Below, piece after piece: positions 45,015 through 56,906 of a stretch of DNA of 64,000 bases. The notes beneath the pieces are model-generated. The model worked only from the letters and a program-made list of their open reading frames with translations, was not told where the DNA came from and ran no database searches. The stretch lies in assembly GCF_030698125.1 (NCBI RefSeq), contig NZ_JAUYNV010000019.1:62001-126000 (forward strand), written 5' to 3'. The DNA comes from Methyloversatilis sp. Its GTDB lineage: Bacteria; Pseudomonadota; Gammaproteobacteria; Burkholderiales; Rhodocyclaceae. Positions within the stretch are counted from its first letter, which is position 1, and each line of letters starts with the position of its first letter. Position numbers and translations under genes: made by a program.

Positions 45015-46403
45015 GTGGTCAGGTTGTTCAGTCACTATGTTCCGTCCGTAACGCTCATGAGACTTGTTGCCGAAGCGTTGGTCCTGTTGATTGCCGGCTT
45101 CGGTGCGGCGTGGATCAGCGCACCGGGCAGCCTCGAATCGCTGTTGCCGGCGCTGGTTCCGGCAGCGGTCTTCGCTGCCGTGATGACCGTGCTGATGAGC
45201 ACGCTCGGCCTGTATCAGCGTGAGCAGCCGCGCAATCTTTCGGAACTTGTCGGGCGCGTGCTGTTTGCCTTCCTGTTGGGCCTCCCGGTGGCTTACATGG
45301 TGTTCCGGCTGTTGCCGCAGGGCAGCATGGCAATGCCGGCGCTCGATGTTTCGCTGTGTCTCGGCTTTGGCGGGATCCTGCTGCTGCGCGCGGCGTCTTT
45401 CGTGCAGGCCGACGGTGCCGGCATGTTTACCCGCCGCATTCTGGTCGTCGGCACGGGCTCTGAGGCCGCTTCCGTGTGGGCCAGTGTTTCGACGTCGGCC
45501 AGTGCGACGCACACCATCGTCGGCTTCGTGTCGGTCGGGGCAGACACTTCAGTGGAAGTACCGAGTGCCATGGTGATGCCGGAAGGCAGTTGCGTGATGC
45601 AGCTGGCGCGCGATCACCGTGCAAATGAAATCGTGGTTGCAGTGCGCGAACGTCGGGGCGGTGTGCTGCCGCTGCGTGAATTGCTGGACTGCAAACTGGC
45701 CGGCGTGACGGTCAATGACCTGTCGAGCTTTTTCGAGCGGATGCGCGGTCAGGTGCGCCTCGATTCGCTGCGCGCCAGCTGGCTGATCTACGGCGACGGC
45801 TTCCGCCAGGGGATCGGCCGCACCGTCGTGAAGCGGCTGTTCGACGTGCTCGCGGCGTCGGTGCTGTTGATCGTGACGGCGCCGGTGATGTTGCTGGCTG
45901 CCATCGCCATCGCGCTGGAATCCGGTTTCCCTGTCATCTACCGTCAGGAGCGTGTTGGCCAGGGTGGCCGTACGTTCAAGGTGCTGAAGTTCCGCAGCAT
46001 GCGTCTGGATGCGGAAGCGGACGGCAAGCCGCGCTGGGCAAGCAACAGCGATGACCGGGTCACCCGCGTCGGCCACTTCATCCGCAAGACGCGCATCGAC
46101 GAACTGCCGCAGATCTTCAACGTGCTGCACGGCGACATGAGCTTTGTCGGGCCGCGTCCGGAACGTCCTTACTTCGTCGATCAGCTGACCGACCAGATCC
46201 CGTTCTACGCCGCGCGTCACTCGGTCAAGCCGGGCATCACCGGCTGGGCCCAGGTGCGCTACGCCTACGGTGCTTCGGTGGATGACGCGGTGCAGAAGCT
46301 GCAGTACGACCTGTACTACGTCAAGAACCACACCCTGTTCCTCGACATGCTGGTGTTGCTGCAGACGGTACGTGTCGTGCTCACCGGCGACGGCGCGCGC
46401 TGA
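45015..46403 (+). CDS. XrtA/PEP-CTERM system initiating sugar transferase (TIGR03013-like, EpsB/WcaJ type)
   Basis: N-terminal TMs; KRLFDVLAASVLLIVTAPVMLLAAIAIALESGFPVIYRQERVGQGGRTFKVLKFRSMRLDAE, KTRIDELPQIFNVLHGDMSFVGPRPERP. Confidence 0.95.
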   Translation: MVRLFSHYVPSVTLMRLVAEALVLLIAGFGAAWISAPGSLESLLPALVPAAVFAAVMTVLMSTLGLYQREQPRNLSELVGRVLFAFLLGLPVAYMVFRLLPQGSMAMPALDVSLCLGFGGILLLRAASFVQADGAGMFTRRILVVGTGSEAASVWASVSTSASATHTIVGFVSVGADTSVEVPSAMVMPEGSCVMQLARDHRANEIVVAVRERRGGVLPLRELLDCKLAGVTVNDLSSFFERMRGQVRLDSLRASWLIYGDGFRQGIGRTVVKRLFDVLAASVLLIVTAPVMLLAAIAIALESGFPVIYRQERVGQGGRTFKVLKFRSMRLDAEADGKPRWASNSDDRVTRVGHFIRKTRIDELPQIFNVLHGDMSFVGPRPERPYFVDQLTDQIPFYAARHSVKPGITGWAQVRYAYGASVDDAVQKLQYDLYYVKNHTLFLDMLVLLQTVRVVLTGDGAR

Positions 46404-46521
46404 ATCGACGCGACACGTCGCCAGGCGCGCGGCAGGGCGCCTTCGGTGACGCGCCTGCGGTGACGATCCCTCGGCCGGCGGGCACAATGCAGCGGTTACC
46501 CCTCACGCTACCGGCCCGTCG

Positions 46522-48609
46522 ATGGAATCCTTCCCCGTAACGTTTGCGCTGTACGCCTATGGCGTGGCAGCGGTCGGTTTCGCCTTGTTCGGGCTGCAGC
46601 TGATCATGGGCGCGCGTCAGTCGCCGCGTGCCCGGCTTTTGTCCGTCTGCATGTTGTCGGGCGCCGTGTGGTGCGCACTTGCGGCGGCCAGCGTGCTCAA
46701 GGGCTACGCCGTATTGCGTACGCTGGTCTATGCGGCTGATGCGCTGCATACACTGCTTTTCCTGCTGTTCCTCGCGGCGTGCGTCATCGATCCCGAAGGC
46801 CGCCGGCCGTTGCCCACACTGCTCAAGCGGCCGTCCTGGCTTCTCCGTTTCGTACTGATTTCCGCGTTGCCCTGCGGCGCGGGCTATGTCGTGCTGTCCT
46901 GGCTGGTGCCAACCGGTGTGGCATCGGTGATGTGGCTGATGGCGTGCGGACTCGGACTGAGTCTGCTCGGCGCGGTGATGATCGAGCAGTTCTACCGCAA
47001 TACCCCTGTGCAGTGGCGCTGGGGCATCAAGCCGATGACGCTGGGCCTCGCGTTCTCGATCACCTTCGATCTCTATTTCTTCTCCGAATCGCTGATGTTC
47101 AGGCAGCAGGACTCGACGCTGTGGGCATCCCGCGGTCTGGTGCATGCGCTCGCGATACCGCTGTTCGCCGTGTCTTCGGCCCGCGTCAGCGAGTGGTCGA
47201 TCCGGCTGAACGTGTCGCGTGACGCGGTATTCCATACCTCGGCACTGGTCATATCGGGTGGCGCGTTGCTCATCATCGCGCTGGCAGGTTATTACGTGCG
47301 CTACTTCGGGGGCGAGTGGGGCCAGGCCTTGCAGACGGTTGTGCTGGCGGCCGGCGCGCTCGGATTCCTTGCGTCGATCGCCTCCGGCAGCGTGCGGGCA
47401 TGGCTGCGTGTTTTCATCAACAAGCACTTCTTCAGCCTGCGCTACGACTACCGGGCCGAGTGGCTGAAGCTGGCCGACACCCTGTACAGCGCGTCCAGCG
47501 TCGACGCACTCCGTCAGGCCTCGATCCGCGTCATGGCCGATCTGGTCGAAAGTCCGGGCGGCATGCTGTGGTTGCGCAGCGAAGCGGGTCATTACGCACC
47601 CGCGGCGCGGCTGAACGTGCCCATGATCGATGCGCGCGAGCCGGCCGACAGCCCGCTGATCAAGTTGCTGCTGGGCAAGATGTGGGTGATCAATGTGGAA
47701 GAGCACCGTTCGCGCCCCGGGGTGTACGGCAGTCTGAGGCTCCCTGAGTGGGTGGCGCAGACGCCGGACGTCTGGCTCATCTGCCCGCTCGGCAGCGAGG
47801 ACATGCCCCTTGGCTTCGTCGTGCTGTGCCGTCCGCGTGCGCTGCTGGATCTGAACTGGGAGGTGCGCGATCTGTTGAAGACAGCCGGGCGCCAGGTGGC
47901 CGGTGTGCTCAATCAGACCCAGGCGATGGAGGCGCTGATCGAGGCGAAGAAGTTCGAAGCCTTTTCCAAGATGAGCGCGTTCGTCGTGCACGACCTGAAA
48001 AATCTCATCGCCCAGCTGTCGCTGCTGCTGCGCAATGCGAAAAAGCACCACGACAACCCCGAATTCCAGCAGGACATGATGGAAACCATCGAACACGCCG
48101 TCGGGCGCATGAACGGCATGCTGCTCCAGCTGCGCTCCGGCACCCAGCCGATCGAGCAGGCCTCACCGGTCGAACTGACGCCGTTGCTCGAGCGACTGCA
48201 TCGGGCCCGTGCGCGCAGCGGCTGCGAACTCGAACTCGATGCGGAAAGCGGCCTGATGGTGCGCGCCCATGAAGATCGTATAGAGCGGGTTGTGGGGCAT
48301 CTTGTGCAGAATGCACTGGATGCCACGCCGCAAAACGGTAAAGTCAGTATCCGTGCGCGCCGCATCGAAGCCGGTGTCGTGATCGAGGTCGAAGACTCCG
48401 GTTGCGGCATGACCGAAGAGTTCATGCGCGAGCGCTTGTTCAAGCCCTTCCAGTCGACCAAGGCGAACGGAATGGGGATCGGCGCATATGAAAGTTTTCG
48501 CTACGTCCACGATCTGGGCGGGCGGATAGAAGTGACCAGCGAACCGGGTCGGGGCAGTCTGTTCCGGCTCGTTTTTCCTCTGCAGGCGGCTGAAGCAGCC
48601 GTTGCTTGA
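46522..48609 (+). CDS. prsK: XrtA/PEP-CTERM system histidine kinase PrsK
   Basis: Multi-TM + GAF-like + kinase: SAFVVHDLKNLIAQLSLLLRNAKKH (H-box), HLVQNALDATPQNGKVSIRA, VEDSGCGMTEEFMRERLFKPFQSTKANGMGIG. Confidence 0.95.
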   Translation: MESFPVTFALYAYGVAAVGFALFGLQLIMGARQSPRARLLSVCMLSGAVWCALAAASVLKGYAVLRTLVYAADALHTLLFLLFLAACVIDPEGRRPLPTLLKRPSWLLRFVLISALPCGAGYVVLSWLVPTGVASVMWLMACGLGLSLLGAVMIEQFYRNTPVQWRWGIKPMTLGLAFSITFDLYFFSESLMFRQQDSTLWASRGLVHALAIPLFAVSSARVSEWSIRLNVSRDAVFHTSALVISGGALLIIALAGYYVRYFGGEWGQALQTVVLAAGALGFLASIASGSVRAWLRVFINKHFFSLRYDYRAEWLKLADTLYSASSVDALRQASIRVMADLVESPGGMLWLRSEAGHYAPAARLNVPMIDAREPADSPLIKLLLGKMWVINVEEHRSRPGVYGSLRLPEWVAQTPDVWLICPLGSEDMPLGFVVLCRPRALLDLNWEVRDLLKTAGRQVAGVLNQTQAMEALIEAKKFEAFSKMSAFVVHDLKNLIAQLSLLLRNAKKHHDNPEFQQDMMETIEHAVGRMNGMLLQLRSGTQPIEQASPVELTPLLERLHRARARSGCELELDAESGLMVRAHEDRIERVVGHLVQNALDATPQNGKVSIRARRIEAGVVIEVEDSGCGMTEEFMRERLFKPFQSTKANGMGIGAYESFRYVHDLGGRIEVTSEPGRGSLFRLVFPLQAAEAAVA

Positions 48610-48620
48610 CCGGGAGTGAC

Positions 48621-49970
48621 ATGGCAGACAAGGGGCGGACACTGTTGATCGTCGAAGACGATCCGGCGCTGCAGAAGCAGATGCGCTGGAGTTTCGATGA
48701 CTACGAAGTCGTACTGGCCAGCGACCGCGAATCGGCGCTGGCTCAGATCAGGCGCCACGAACCTTCCGTGATCACGATGGACCTCGGGTTGCCGCCGGCG
48801 CCCGACGACGTGACCGAAGGCATGGCACTGCTCGGCGAAATCATGGCGCTTGCGCCGCAGTCCAAGGTCATCGTGCTGACCGGCCAGAACGACCGCGCCA
48901 ACGCGCTGCGGGCGATCGGCATGGGCGCCTACGATTTCTACGCCAAGCCGTTCGAGCCTGACATGCTCGCGCTGCTGATCGAACGGGCATTCCGACTGCA
49001 CGATCTGCAGTCGGAAAACATCCGGCTGGCCAACCAGCATCTGGGTGTCGAAGGGCGATTCATCACGCGTGACGCGGACATGCTTCGCGTGTTGCGGACG
49101 ATCGAAAAGGTATCGGCCACGCGCGCCACGGTGCTGCTGCTCGGCGAAAGCGGGACCGGCAAGGAGGTCCTGGCGAAGACGTTGCACGACCGCTCGGATC
49201 GGGCGAACGAGCGCTTCGTGGCGATCAACTGCGCGGCCATACCGGACAACCTGCTCGAAAGCGAACTGTTCGGCTACGAGAAGGGTGCCTTTACCGGCGC
49301 CACCAAGCAGACGCCCGGCAAGATCGAGGTCGCCAACAAGGGCACGCTGTTCCTCGACGAAATCGGCGACCTGCCGGGTGCGCTCCAGGCGAAGCTGCTG
49401 CGCTTCCTGCAGGAACGCGTCATCGAACGTCTCGGCGGTCGCGACGAGATTCCGATCGACGTGCGCGTGGTCTGCGCCACGCACCAGGATCTGCAGGCAC
49501 TGATCGGTGAAGCGCGGTTCCGTGAGGATCTGTATTACCGCCTGGCGGAAATCGTCGTCACGATTCCGCCGCTGCGCGCACGCGAGGGCGATGCCGCGCT
49601 GCTTGCACATTCCTTCGCGAAACGGTTTTCCGGCGAGCAGGGGCGCAGCGCACTGACGCTGTCACGCGAGGCCGTTGCCGCGATCGAGGCACACAAGTGG
49701 CCCGGCAATGTGCGCGAACTCGAAAATTGCATCAAGCGGGCGACCATCATGGCCGATGGTAGCCAGATCACGGCGGCCGATCTCGGGCTCAAGCCGGCCG
49801 ATCAGGAGGACGCTTTTTTCAATCTGCGGCAGATCCGCGAAGAAGCCGAGCGACGCGCTGTCGTCAGCGTGCTGGCGCGGGTGGATGGAAACATGGTCAA
49901 GGCGGCCGAAGTGCTCGGAGTCAGCCGTCCGACCCTCTATGACCTGATGAACCGTTTCGGTTTGCGCTGA
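48621..49970 (+). CDS. prsR: PEP-CTERM-box response regulator PrsR (sigma-54-dependent activator)
   Basis: Receiver TLLIVEDDPALQKQMRW; AAA+ GESGTGKEVLAKTLH, YEKGAFTGATKQTPGKIE; C-terminal HTH KAAEVLGVSRPTLYDLMNRF. Confidence 0.96.
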   Translation: MADKGRTLLIVEDDPALQKQMRWSFDDYEVVLASDRESALAQIRRHEPSVITMDLGLPPAPDDVTEGMALLGEIMALAPQSKVIVLTGQNDRANALRAIGMGAYDFYAKPFEPDMLALLIERAFRLHDLQSENIRLANQHLGVEGRFITRDADMLRVLRTIEKVSATRATVLLLGESGTGKEVLAKTLHDRSDRANERFVAINCAAIPDNLLESELFGYEKGAFTGATKQTPGKIEVANKGTLFLDEIGDLPGALQAKLLRFLQERVIERLGGRDEIPIDVRVVCATHQDLQALIGEARFREDLYYRLAEIVVTIPPLRAREGDAALLAHSFAKRFSGEQGRSALTLSREAVAAIEAHKWPGNVRELENCIKRATIMADGSQITAADLGLKPADQEDAFFNLRQIREEAERRAVVSVLARVDGNMVKAAEVLGVSRPTLYDLMNRFGLR

Positions 49971-49990
49971 AAGCGCTAGGAGTATCTGTC

Positions 49991-52786
49991 TTGAATCGAT
50001 TTCTACCGCGTGAACGCGTCCCGATGAGCCGCCTGGCGGCGGCCTTGTGTTGCGTGGCGCTGCTTGCGGCATGCGACAAGAACCTGCCGCCTGCAGAACT
50101 TGTCACCGAAGCGCGCGCTGCCATCTCGCGCAACGATTATCAGACGGCGTCCATTCAGCTCAAGAACGCCTTGCAGCAGGATGCCGGCAACGCCGCCGCA
50201 CGCTACGAACTCGGACGCGTCCATTTCAAGCAGGGTGACATGCCGTCAGCGATCAAGGAGCTGCAGCGAGCGCGCGAATTGAACCATGACGAGGGAGAGG
50301 TCGTTCCCCTGCTGGCGCGTGCCATGGTGGAAAGCGGAAGCTTCGTCGATGTCATTTCGAATTTCGCGTCGACGAAAATGCCCACGCCGCAGTCCGAAGC
50401 CGATCTGAAGGCGGCGCTCGGCTATGCGTATATGGCAACCCGGAACAATGAAGCGGCGGCGGCGACTTTCGATCAGGCGATCGCCATCGACAGTCAGCAT
50501 CTCTACGCCAGTCTCGGCAAGGCGAGGCTGGCTGCGGTCACCAGGGACGTCGATGGTGCGCGTCGATTGCTCGACAACGTGATTGCTGCCGACAGGGCCG
50601 ACGAAAATGCCTGGTTCCTCGACGCCGAGTTGAAGACCGCAAAGGGGCAGTCCGACGAGGCGCTGGCGTCCTATCGAAAAGTCTATGAAATCAAGCCGGA
50701 CAATGTTCGTGCGCGCTACATCGTCGTGCACGCACTCGCCAACCAGGACAAGTTCGCCGAAGCCCGGGCCGAGCTCGCAGAATTGAAGAAGGCGGTTCCC
50801 AAAGCGCCTGAAGCGTTGTATCTGGAAGGCTTTCTGCTGGTCAAGGAACGCAAGTTCCCCGAGGCACGGCAAACGCTGAGCAAGCTGCTGGCAATTGCGC
50901 CGGACTATGTTCCGGCACTCGGCATGGCGGCCCTGACCGAATTCGAGCTGAAGTCGTACGCTCAGGCCGAACAGTTCGGCGAAAAGGTGTTGGCCGCGGG
51001 TGGCGACTCGCTGTTCATCCGCAAGATATTGATCGGGTCGTATCTGCAGACGGGGCGTATCGCGAAGGCGCAGCAGACCCTGGACCCGCTGTTGCAGAAG
51101 CTCCCCGAAAACGCCGAAGTACAGGCGCTGGCCGGACAGGTATTTCTGATGGCAGGGGATACCGAAAGAGCCGAAAAGGCCTTCTCGGCATCTGCCCGCC
51201 TCAAGCCGGATGACTCGGCGACCCAGTCCAGACTGGGCCTGAGCCGCCTGGCGGCAGGCGATCGCACGGGCGGCATCGCCGCGCTGGAGAATGCAGTACG
51301 CCTGGAGGCGGATGACACGCGCCCCGATGTCCTTCTGATCGTGGCACATCTGCGCAATCGCGACGCGGACAAGGCACTCGTCGCAATCGACGCACTGGAA
51401 AAGAAGAAGCCGGGCGACCCCATGACGCCGAATCTGAGGGGGACGGCCTACCTGTTGAAGAAGGACTCCGCCAAGGCCCGCGAGAGCTTCCAAAAGGCGC
51501 TTGAAATAGAACCGTCATTCTTCCCGGCAGCATCCAACCTTGCCCGGATGGATTTGCTGGACAAGGACGCGGCCGCTGCCGAGTCCCGCTTCCGCAGCAT
51601 ATTGGCGAAGACGCCACAGCATCCGGATGCGCTGCTCGCGCTGGCCGGCTTGAAAGCACGCACCAAGGAAGGCGCGCCAGAAGCCGTGCAGTTGCTTGAT
51701 CAGGCGGTGAAGGCAAACGCCAAGCTGGTGGCGCCGCGCATAGCGCTCGTCCAGTTGCTGTCTGTCATGGGAGAAAAGAAGAAAGCGCTGGCGGCTGCAA
51801 ACGACGCCGCGCTGGCCTTGCCGGACGACACGCAAGTGCTTGAATTGCTTGCATCGACCCAGGCGCTCGCCGGAGAGACCGACGCAGCGATTCTGACGCA
51901 GGAAAAGCTGGTCGCGCGTTCGCCGTCGAGCGCGCAGCCGCTGCTGCGTCTGGCCGCTACACAGATGGTCGCAAAGCGCGAATCCGAAGCGCTTCAGAAT
52001 GTACGCAAGGCGCTGACACTGGAGCCCAGGTCGCTGGATGCGCAGAACATGCTGATGTCAATCCACCTCGATCGTGGCGCGCTTGATGATGCATTGAAGG
52101 TCACGCGGGACATTCAGCGCCAGAATCCCGATCTGGCATTGGGGTATGCGATGGAAGGTGAAGTGCTCGCCAGGTCGGGCAAAACTGACGCGGCAGTGAA
52201 GCCCTATCGCGAGGCGCTTGCGCGTGAGCGCAACGCACGCAACGTCGTAAGGCTGCACGGCGCGCTCAGTCGTTCGAGCAATGGCGCTGCGGAGGCGAAG
52301 GCTGTCGTGGATGGCTGGATGAAGGACAAACCGGAAGACAACGCCGTGCCCGCCTACCTTGCGGAGTACGCGCTGTCCCAGAAGCACTATGACGAGGCCA
52401 GCCAGCGTTATGAAGCGCTGCTCAAGCGCGTGCCGAACGATCCCATCGTCCTGAACAATCTGGCCTGGCTGGCTGCGCAGCGCAATGACAGCAAGGCGAT
52501 GGACTACGCCGAGCGGGCCTATGCGGCGTCGCCCGACAATCCGGCCGTGCTCGACACCTACGGCACCATCCTGTTCGACAGCGGTGATACCGAACGCGGC
52601 CTGACGATGCTGAAGCAGGCCGTCGCCGCCGCTCCGGCCGCACACGATCTGCGACTGAATCTCGCACAGCGGCTGGTCAAGGCAGGCAGGAAATCGGAAG
52701 CACGCAAGGAACTCGAACCCCTGGTGGCACTGGGTGACAAGTTTACGCGATCGGCGGAAGTGTCCGAACTGATGAAGAATCTTTGA
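49991..52786 (+). CDS. prsT: XrtA/PEP-CTERM system TPR-repeat lipoprotein PrsT
   Basis: Lipobox ALLAAC; TPR repeats over ~900 aa; TTG start with AGGAG upstream (alternative ATG 50024). Confidence 0.93.
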   Translation: MNRFLPRERVPMSRLAAALCCVALLAACDKNLPPAELVTEARAAISRNDYQTASIQLKNALQQDAGNAAARYELGRVHFKQGDMPSAIKELQRARELNHDEGEVVPLLARAMVESGSFVDVISNFASTKMPTPQSEADLKAALGYAYMATRNNEAAAATFDQAIAIDSQHLYASLGKARLAAVTRDVDGARRLLDNVIAADRADENAWFLDAELKTAKGQSDEALASYRKVYEIKPDNVRARYIVVHALANQDKFAEARAELAELKKAVPKAPEALYLEGFLLVKERKFPEARQTLSKLLAIAPDYVPALGMAALTEFELKSYAQAEQFGEKVLAAGGDSLFIRKILIGSYLQTGRIAKAQQTLDPLLQKLPENAEVQALAGQVFLMAGDTERAEKAFSASARLKPDDSATQSRLGLSRLAAGDRTGGIAALENAVRLEADDTRPDVLLIVAHLRNRDADKALVAIDALEKKKPGDPMTPNLRGTAYLLKKDSAKARESFQKALEIEPSFFPAASNLARMDLLDKDAAAAESRFRSILAKTPQHPDALLALAGLKARTKEGAPEAVQLLDQAVKANAKLVAPRIALVQLLSVMGEKKKALAAANDAALALPDDTQVLELLASTQALAGETDAAILTQEKLVARSPSSAQPLLRLAATQMVAKRESEALQNVRKALTLEPRSLDAQNMLMSIHLDRGALDDALKVTRDIQRQNPDLALGYAMEGEVLARSGKTDAAVKPYREALARERNARNVVRLHGALSRSSNGAAEAKAVVDGWMKDKPEDNAVPAYLAEYALSQKHYDEASQRYEALLKRVPNDPIVLNNLAWLAAQRNDSKAMDYAERAYAASPDNPAVLDTYGTILFDSGDTERGLTMLKQAVAAAPAAHDLRLNLAQRLVKAGRKSEARKELEPLVALGDKFTRSAEVSELMKNL

Positions 52787-52808
52787 TCTTGAATTGGGGA
52801 ATAGTGCG

Positions 52809-54089
<1,281 letters not shown>

Positions 54090-54096
54090 GTCCGGC

Positions 54097-55152
54097 GTGA
54101 CGCAGTTGTCCGCACTCCCCCAAGGCGTCGTCGCAGCGCTGTCGGCGCAACCGCGCCGCTGGCTGGTGACCGGTGCCGCCGGCTTCATCGGCTCCCATCT
54201 GGTCGAAGTGCTGTTGCAGGCGGATCAGCAGGTGGTGGCGCTCGACAACTTCTCGACCGGTCACCAGCGCAACCTCGACGAGGTGCTGGCCGGCGTAACG
54301 GCTGCGCAACGTGCCCGGCTCGAGTTCGTGCGCGGCGACATCCGTGATCTGGCCACCTGTGCGCCGGTCTGTGCCGGCGTCGATGTGGTGCTGCATCAGG
54401 CCGCGCTCGGCTCGGTGCCGCGATCGCTGGCCGATCCGCTGGCGACGCACGATTCGAATGTCAATGGCTTCCTGAACATGCTGGTGGCGGCGCGCGATGC
54501 CGGCGTGTCGCGCTTCGTCTATGCGGCGTCCAGTTCCACCTATGGCGATTCGCCGACGCTGCCGAAGGTGGAAGACGTCATCGGCCGGCCGCTGTCGCCG
54601 TACGCCGTCACCAAATACGTCAACGAACTGTATGCCGATGTGTTCGGTCGCTGCTACGGACTGCAGTGCGTCGGTCTGCGCTACTTCAACGTGTTCGGTG
54701 CGCGCCAGGATCCGGAAGGCGCCTACGCGGCGGTGATTCCGAAATGGGCGCGCGCGCTGCTGCTGGGTGACACCGTGCGCATCAACGGCGACGGCGAAAC
54801 CAGTCGTGATTTCTGCTACATCGACAACACGGTGCAGGCCAATCTGCTCGCCGCGCTGACGACGCGCGCCGACGCCGTGAACACCGTCTACAACGTGGCG
54901 GCGCACCGCCAGACGACGCTGAACCAGCTGTTCGACGCCATGCGCGCCGAACTCGTCGTTCGCTTTCCCGACATCGCAAAGGCGCAGGCGCAGCACCAGG
55001 ACTTCCGCGCCGGCGACGTGCGTCATTCGCTGGCCGACATCGGCCGCGCGCAGACGCTGCTGGGTTACGTACCGAGTCACGATGTCAGTCGCGGTCTGGC
55101 CGAGGCGATGGACTGGTACATCGCGCGCTTTGCACCGGTTGCGGCGGCCTGA
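54097..55152 (+). CDS. tviC: NAD-dependent epimerase (TviC/WbpP-like, UDP-GlcNAc(A) 4-epimerase)
   Basis: [99 protein letters not shown]. Confidence 0.92.
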   Translation: MTQLSALPQGVVAALSAQPRRWLVTGAAGFIGSHLVEVLLQADQQVVALDNFSTGHQRNLDEVLAGVTAAQRARLEFVRGDIRDLATCAPVCAGVDVVLHQAALGSVPRSLADPLATHDSNVNGFLNMLVAARDAGVSRFVYAASSSTYGDSPTLPKVEDVIGRPLSPYAVTKYVNELYADVFGRCYGLQCVGLRYFNVFGARQDPEGAYAAVIPKWARALLLGDTVRINGDGETSRDFCYIDNTVQANLLAALTTRADAVNTVYNVAAHRQTTLNQLFDAMRAELVVRFPDIAKAQAQHQDFRAGDVRHSLADIGRAQTLLGYVPSHDVSRGLAEAMDWYIARFAPVAAA

Positions 55153-55154
55153 TC

Positions 55155-56051
55155 ATGAGCGCCTGGCTGCGTCGCAGTGTTCGGTTTGCCATCGCGTTGT
55201 GCGCCGCGGCGCCTGCGTTCGCACTCGAACCGGAGGCGGTCGCCCGCTCGTTGCTCGCCGAAGCACGCCTGTTCGAACACGGAGAGGGCGTCAGTCGTGA
55301 CCCGGCGCGTGCGGCGGCGCTGTACTGTCAGGCGTCCAAGCTTGGCGAAGCCGAAGCGCAGTTCAACCTGGCCTGGATGTACGCCAATGGTCGCGGGGTC
55401 GAGCGCGACGATGCGCTGGCCGCCACCTTCTTCGACCTGGCCGCGCGGCAGGGCCACGAGCACGCGCAGCGCATGCTGCGTTTCACCGGTGAGCCGACGC
55501 GCGAGCTGCCGGACTGCATGCGCGACCCGCCGGAGCCCGAGCCGGTTGCGGTGGCCGGCATCGCCCCCGATCTCGAAGCCGCCTTCGGCACCACGCCGGA
55601 CCGGCGCAAGGTGATCGAAATCGTGCGCGAACTGGCGCCGACTTTCGACATCGATCCGCATCTGGTGCTGGCGGTCATCGGCACCGAGTCGAATTTCAAC
55701 CCGAAGGCGAAATCGCCGAAGAACGCCCAGGGCCTGATGCAGCTCATCCCGGAAACGGCGCAGCGCTTCAATGTGCGCGATGCCTACGATCCGGTGCAGA
55801 ACATCCGCGGCGGGCTGGCCTATCTGCGCTGGCTGCTGGCCTACTTCGAAGGTGATGTCGAACTGGCCACCGCCGGCTACAACGCGGGCGAGGGCGCGGT
55901 CGACCGCTACAAGGGCGTGCCGCCGTACCGCGAAACCCGCGAATACGTGAAGCGCATCCGCAGCCTGTTCAACAAGCCGGACCATCCCTACGATCATCGC
56001 GTCACCACGCCGTCGCCGGTGTTGCCGAAGATCGTGTCGCGCCGTGGCTGA
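55155..56051 (+). CDS. Lytic transglycosylase with Sel1-like repeats
   Basis: Sel1-like AAALYCQASKLGEAEAQFNLAWMYANGRGVERD; SLT DPHLVLAVIGTESNFNPKAKSPKNAQGLMQLIPETAQRFNV, ATAGYNAGEGAVDRYKGVPPYRET. Confidence 0.93.
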   Translation: MSAWLRRSVRFAIALCAAAPAFALEPEAVARSLLAEARLFEHGEGVSRDPARAAALYCQASKLGEAEAQFNLAWMYANGRGVERDDALAATFFDLAARQGHEHAQRMLRFTGEPTRELPDCMRDPPEPEPVAVAGIAPDLEAAFGTTPDRRKVIEIVRELAPTFDIDPHLVLAVIGTESNFNPKAKSPKNAQGLMQLIPETAQRFNVRDAYDPVQNIRGGLAYLRWLLAYFEGDVELATAGYNAGEGAVDRYKGVPPYRETREYVKRIRSLFNKPDHPYDHRVTTPSPVLPKIVSRRG

Positions 56052-56805
56052 CGCCGGGCGTCGTCTCGCCTGCGCGGCGCTGCTGTCGGCGCCGCTGCTG
56101 GTGCGTGCTGCACTGCCCGACGCCATTGTCCGCATCAAGCCGTCCATCGTCGTCGTCGGTACGCTGATGCGCTCGCGTGCGCCTGCCTTCGAGTTGAAAG
56201 GCACAGGTTTTGCCGTCGGCAACGGCACGCTGATCGCGACCAATGCGCATGTGGCGAGCGTGAAGCTCGACGACGAAAAGTTCGAAATCCTGTCGGTGCT
56301 GGCGCAGGTCGATGGCAAACCGCAGATACGCGAAGCGCGCATCGTGGCCTCCAGCCCCGAACATGACCTCGCGCTGCTGCTGATCCAGGGCGCGCCGTTG
56401 CCGGCGCTTGCGTTGGGCGATTCGTCCCGGGTGGGCGAAGGCCAGTCGATCGCGTTCACCGGTTTCCCCATCGGCAGCGTGCTGGGCTTCACCCCGGTCA
56501 CCCATCGCGGCATCGTGTCGGCCATCACCCCCATCGTGATTCCGGTCGACAACGTAAGCCAGCTCAACGCGCCCAACCGCAACCGGCTTGCGCGCGGCAG
56601 CTTTCCGGTGTTCCAGCTCGATGCCACGGCCTACCCGGGCAATAGCGGCAGCCCGGTATTCGACCCGGACACCGGCGAGGTGATCGGCATCATCAACATG
56701 GTGCTGGTCAAGGCCGGCAAGGAAAGCGTGCTGGCGCAACCGAGCGGAATCACCTACGCCATCCCGGCGTCGCACCTCGCTGCCATGATTGCCGCGCAAC
56801 GCTGA
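56044..56805 (+). CDS. Trypsin-like serine protease (S1C/DegP-like)
   Basis: [60 protein letters not shown]. Confidence 0.9.
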   Translation: MADAGRRLACAALLSAPLLVRAALPDAIVRIKPSIVVVGTLMRSRAPAFELKGTGFAVGNGTLIATNAHVASVKLDDEKFEILSVLAQVDGKPQIREARIVASSPEHDLALLLIQGAPLPALALGDSSRVGEGQSIAFTGFPIGSVLGFTPVTHRGIVSAITPIVIPVDNVSQLNAPNRNRLARGSFPVFQLDATAYPGNSGSPVFDPDTGEVIGIINMVLVKAGKESVLAQPSGITYAIPASHLAAMIAAQR

Positions 56806-56839
56806 GCTGCGGCCGGTCTGGTGCGGCGACGGCCACTGT

Positions 56840-56845
56840 TATAAT
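56840..56845 (+). promoter_or_regulatory. Candidate -10 element (TATAAT) upstream of hemA
   Basis: Exact TATAAT 62 bp before the hemA start; the -35 position (TCTGGT) is a poor match. Confidence 0.4.
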
Positions 56846-56906
56846 CTGCGCGCCTGATGGTGTCGTCCCGACCCGTCGGCGTTCACGCAGGCGTCGTTCC
56901 CCGTAC

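Noticed and set aside
46381-48096. 571-aa minus-strand ORF
   Set aside because: Antisense to prsK, compositionally biased (Arg/Gln/His), no motif.
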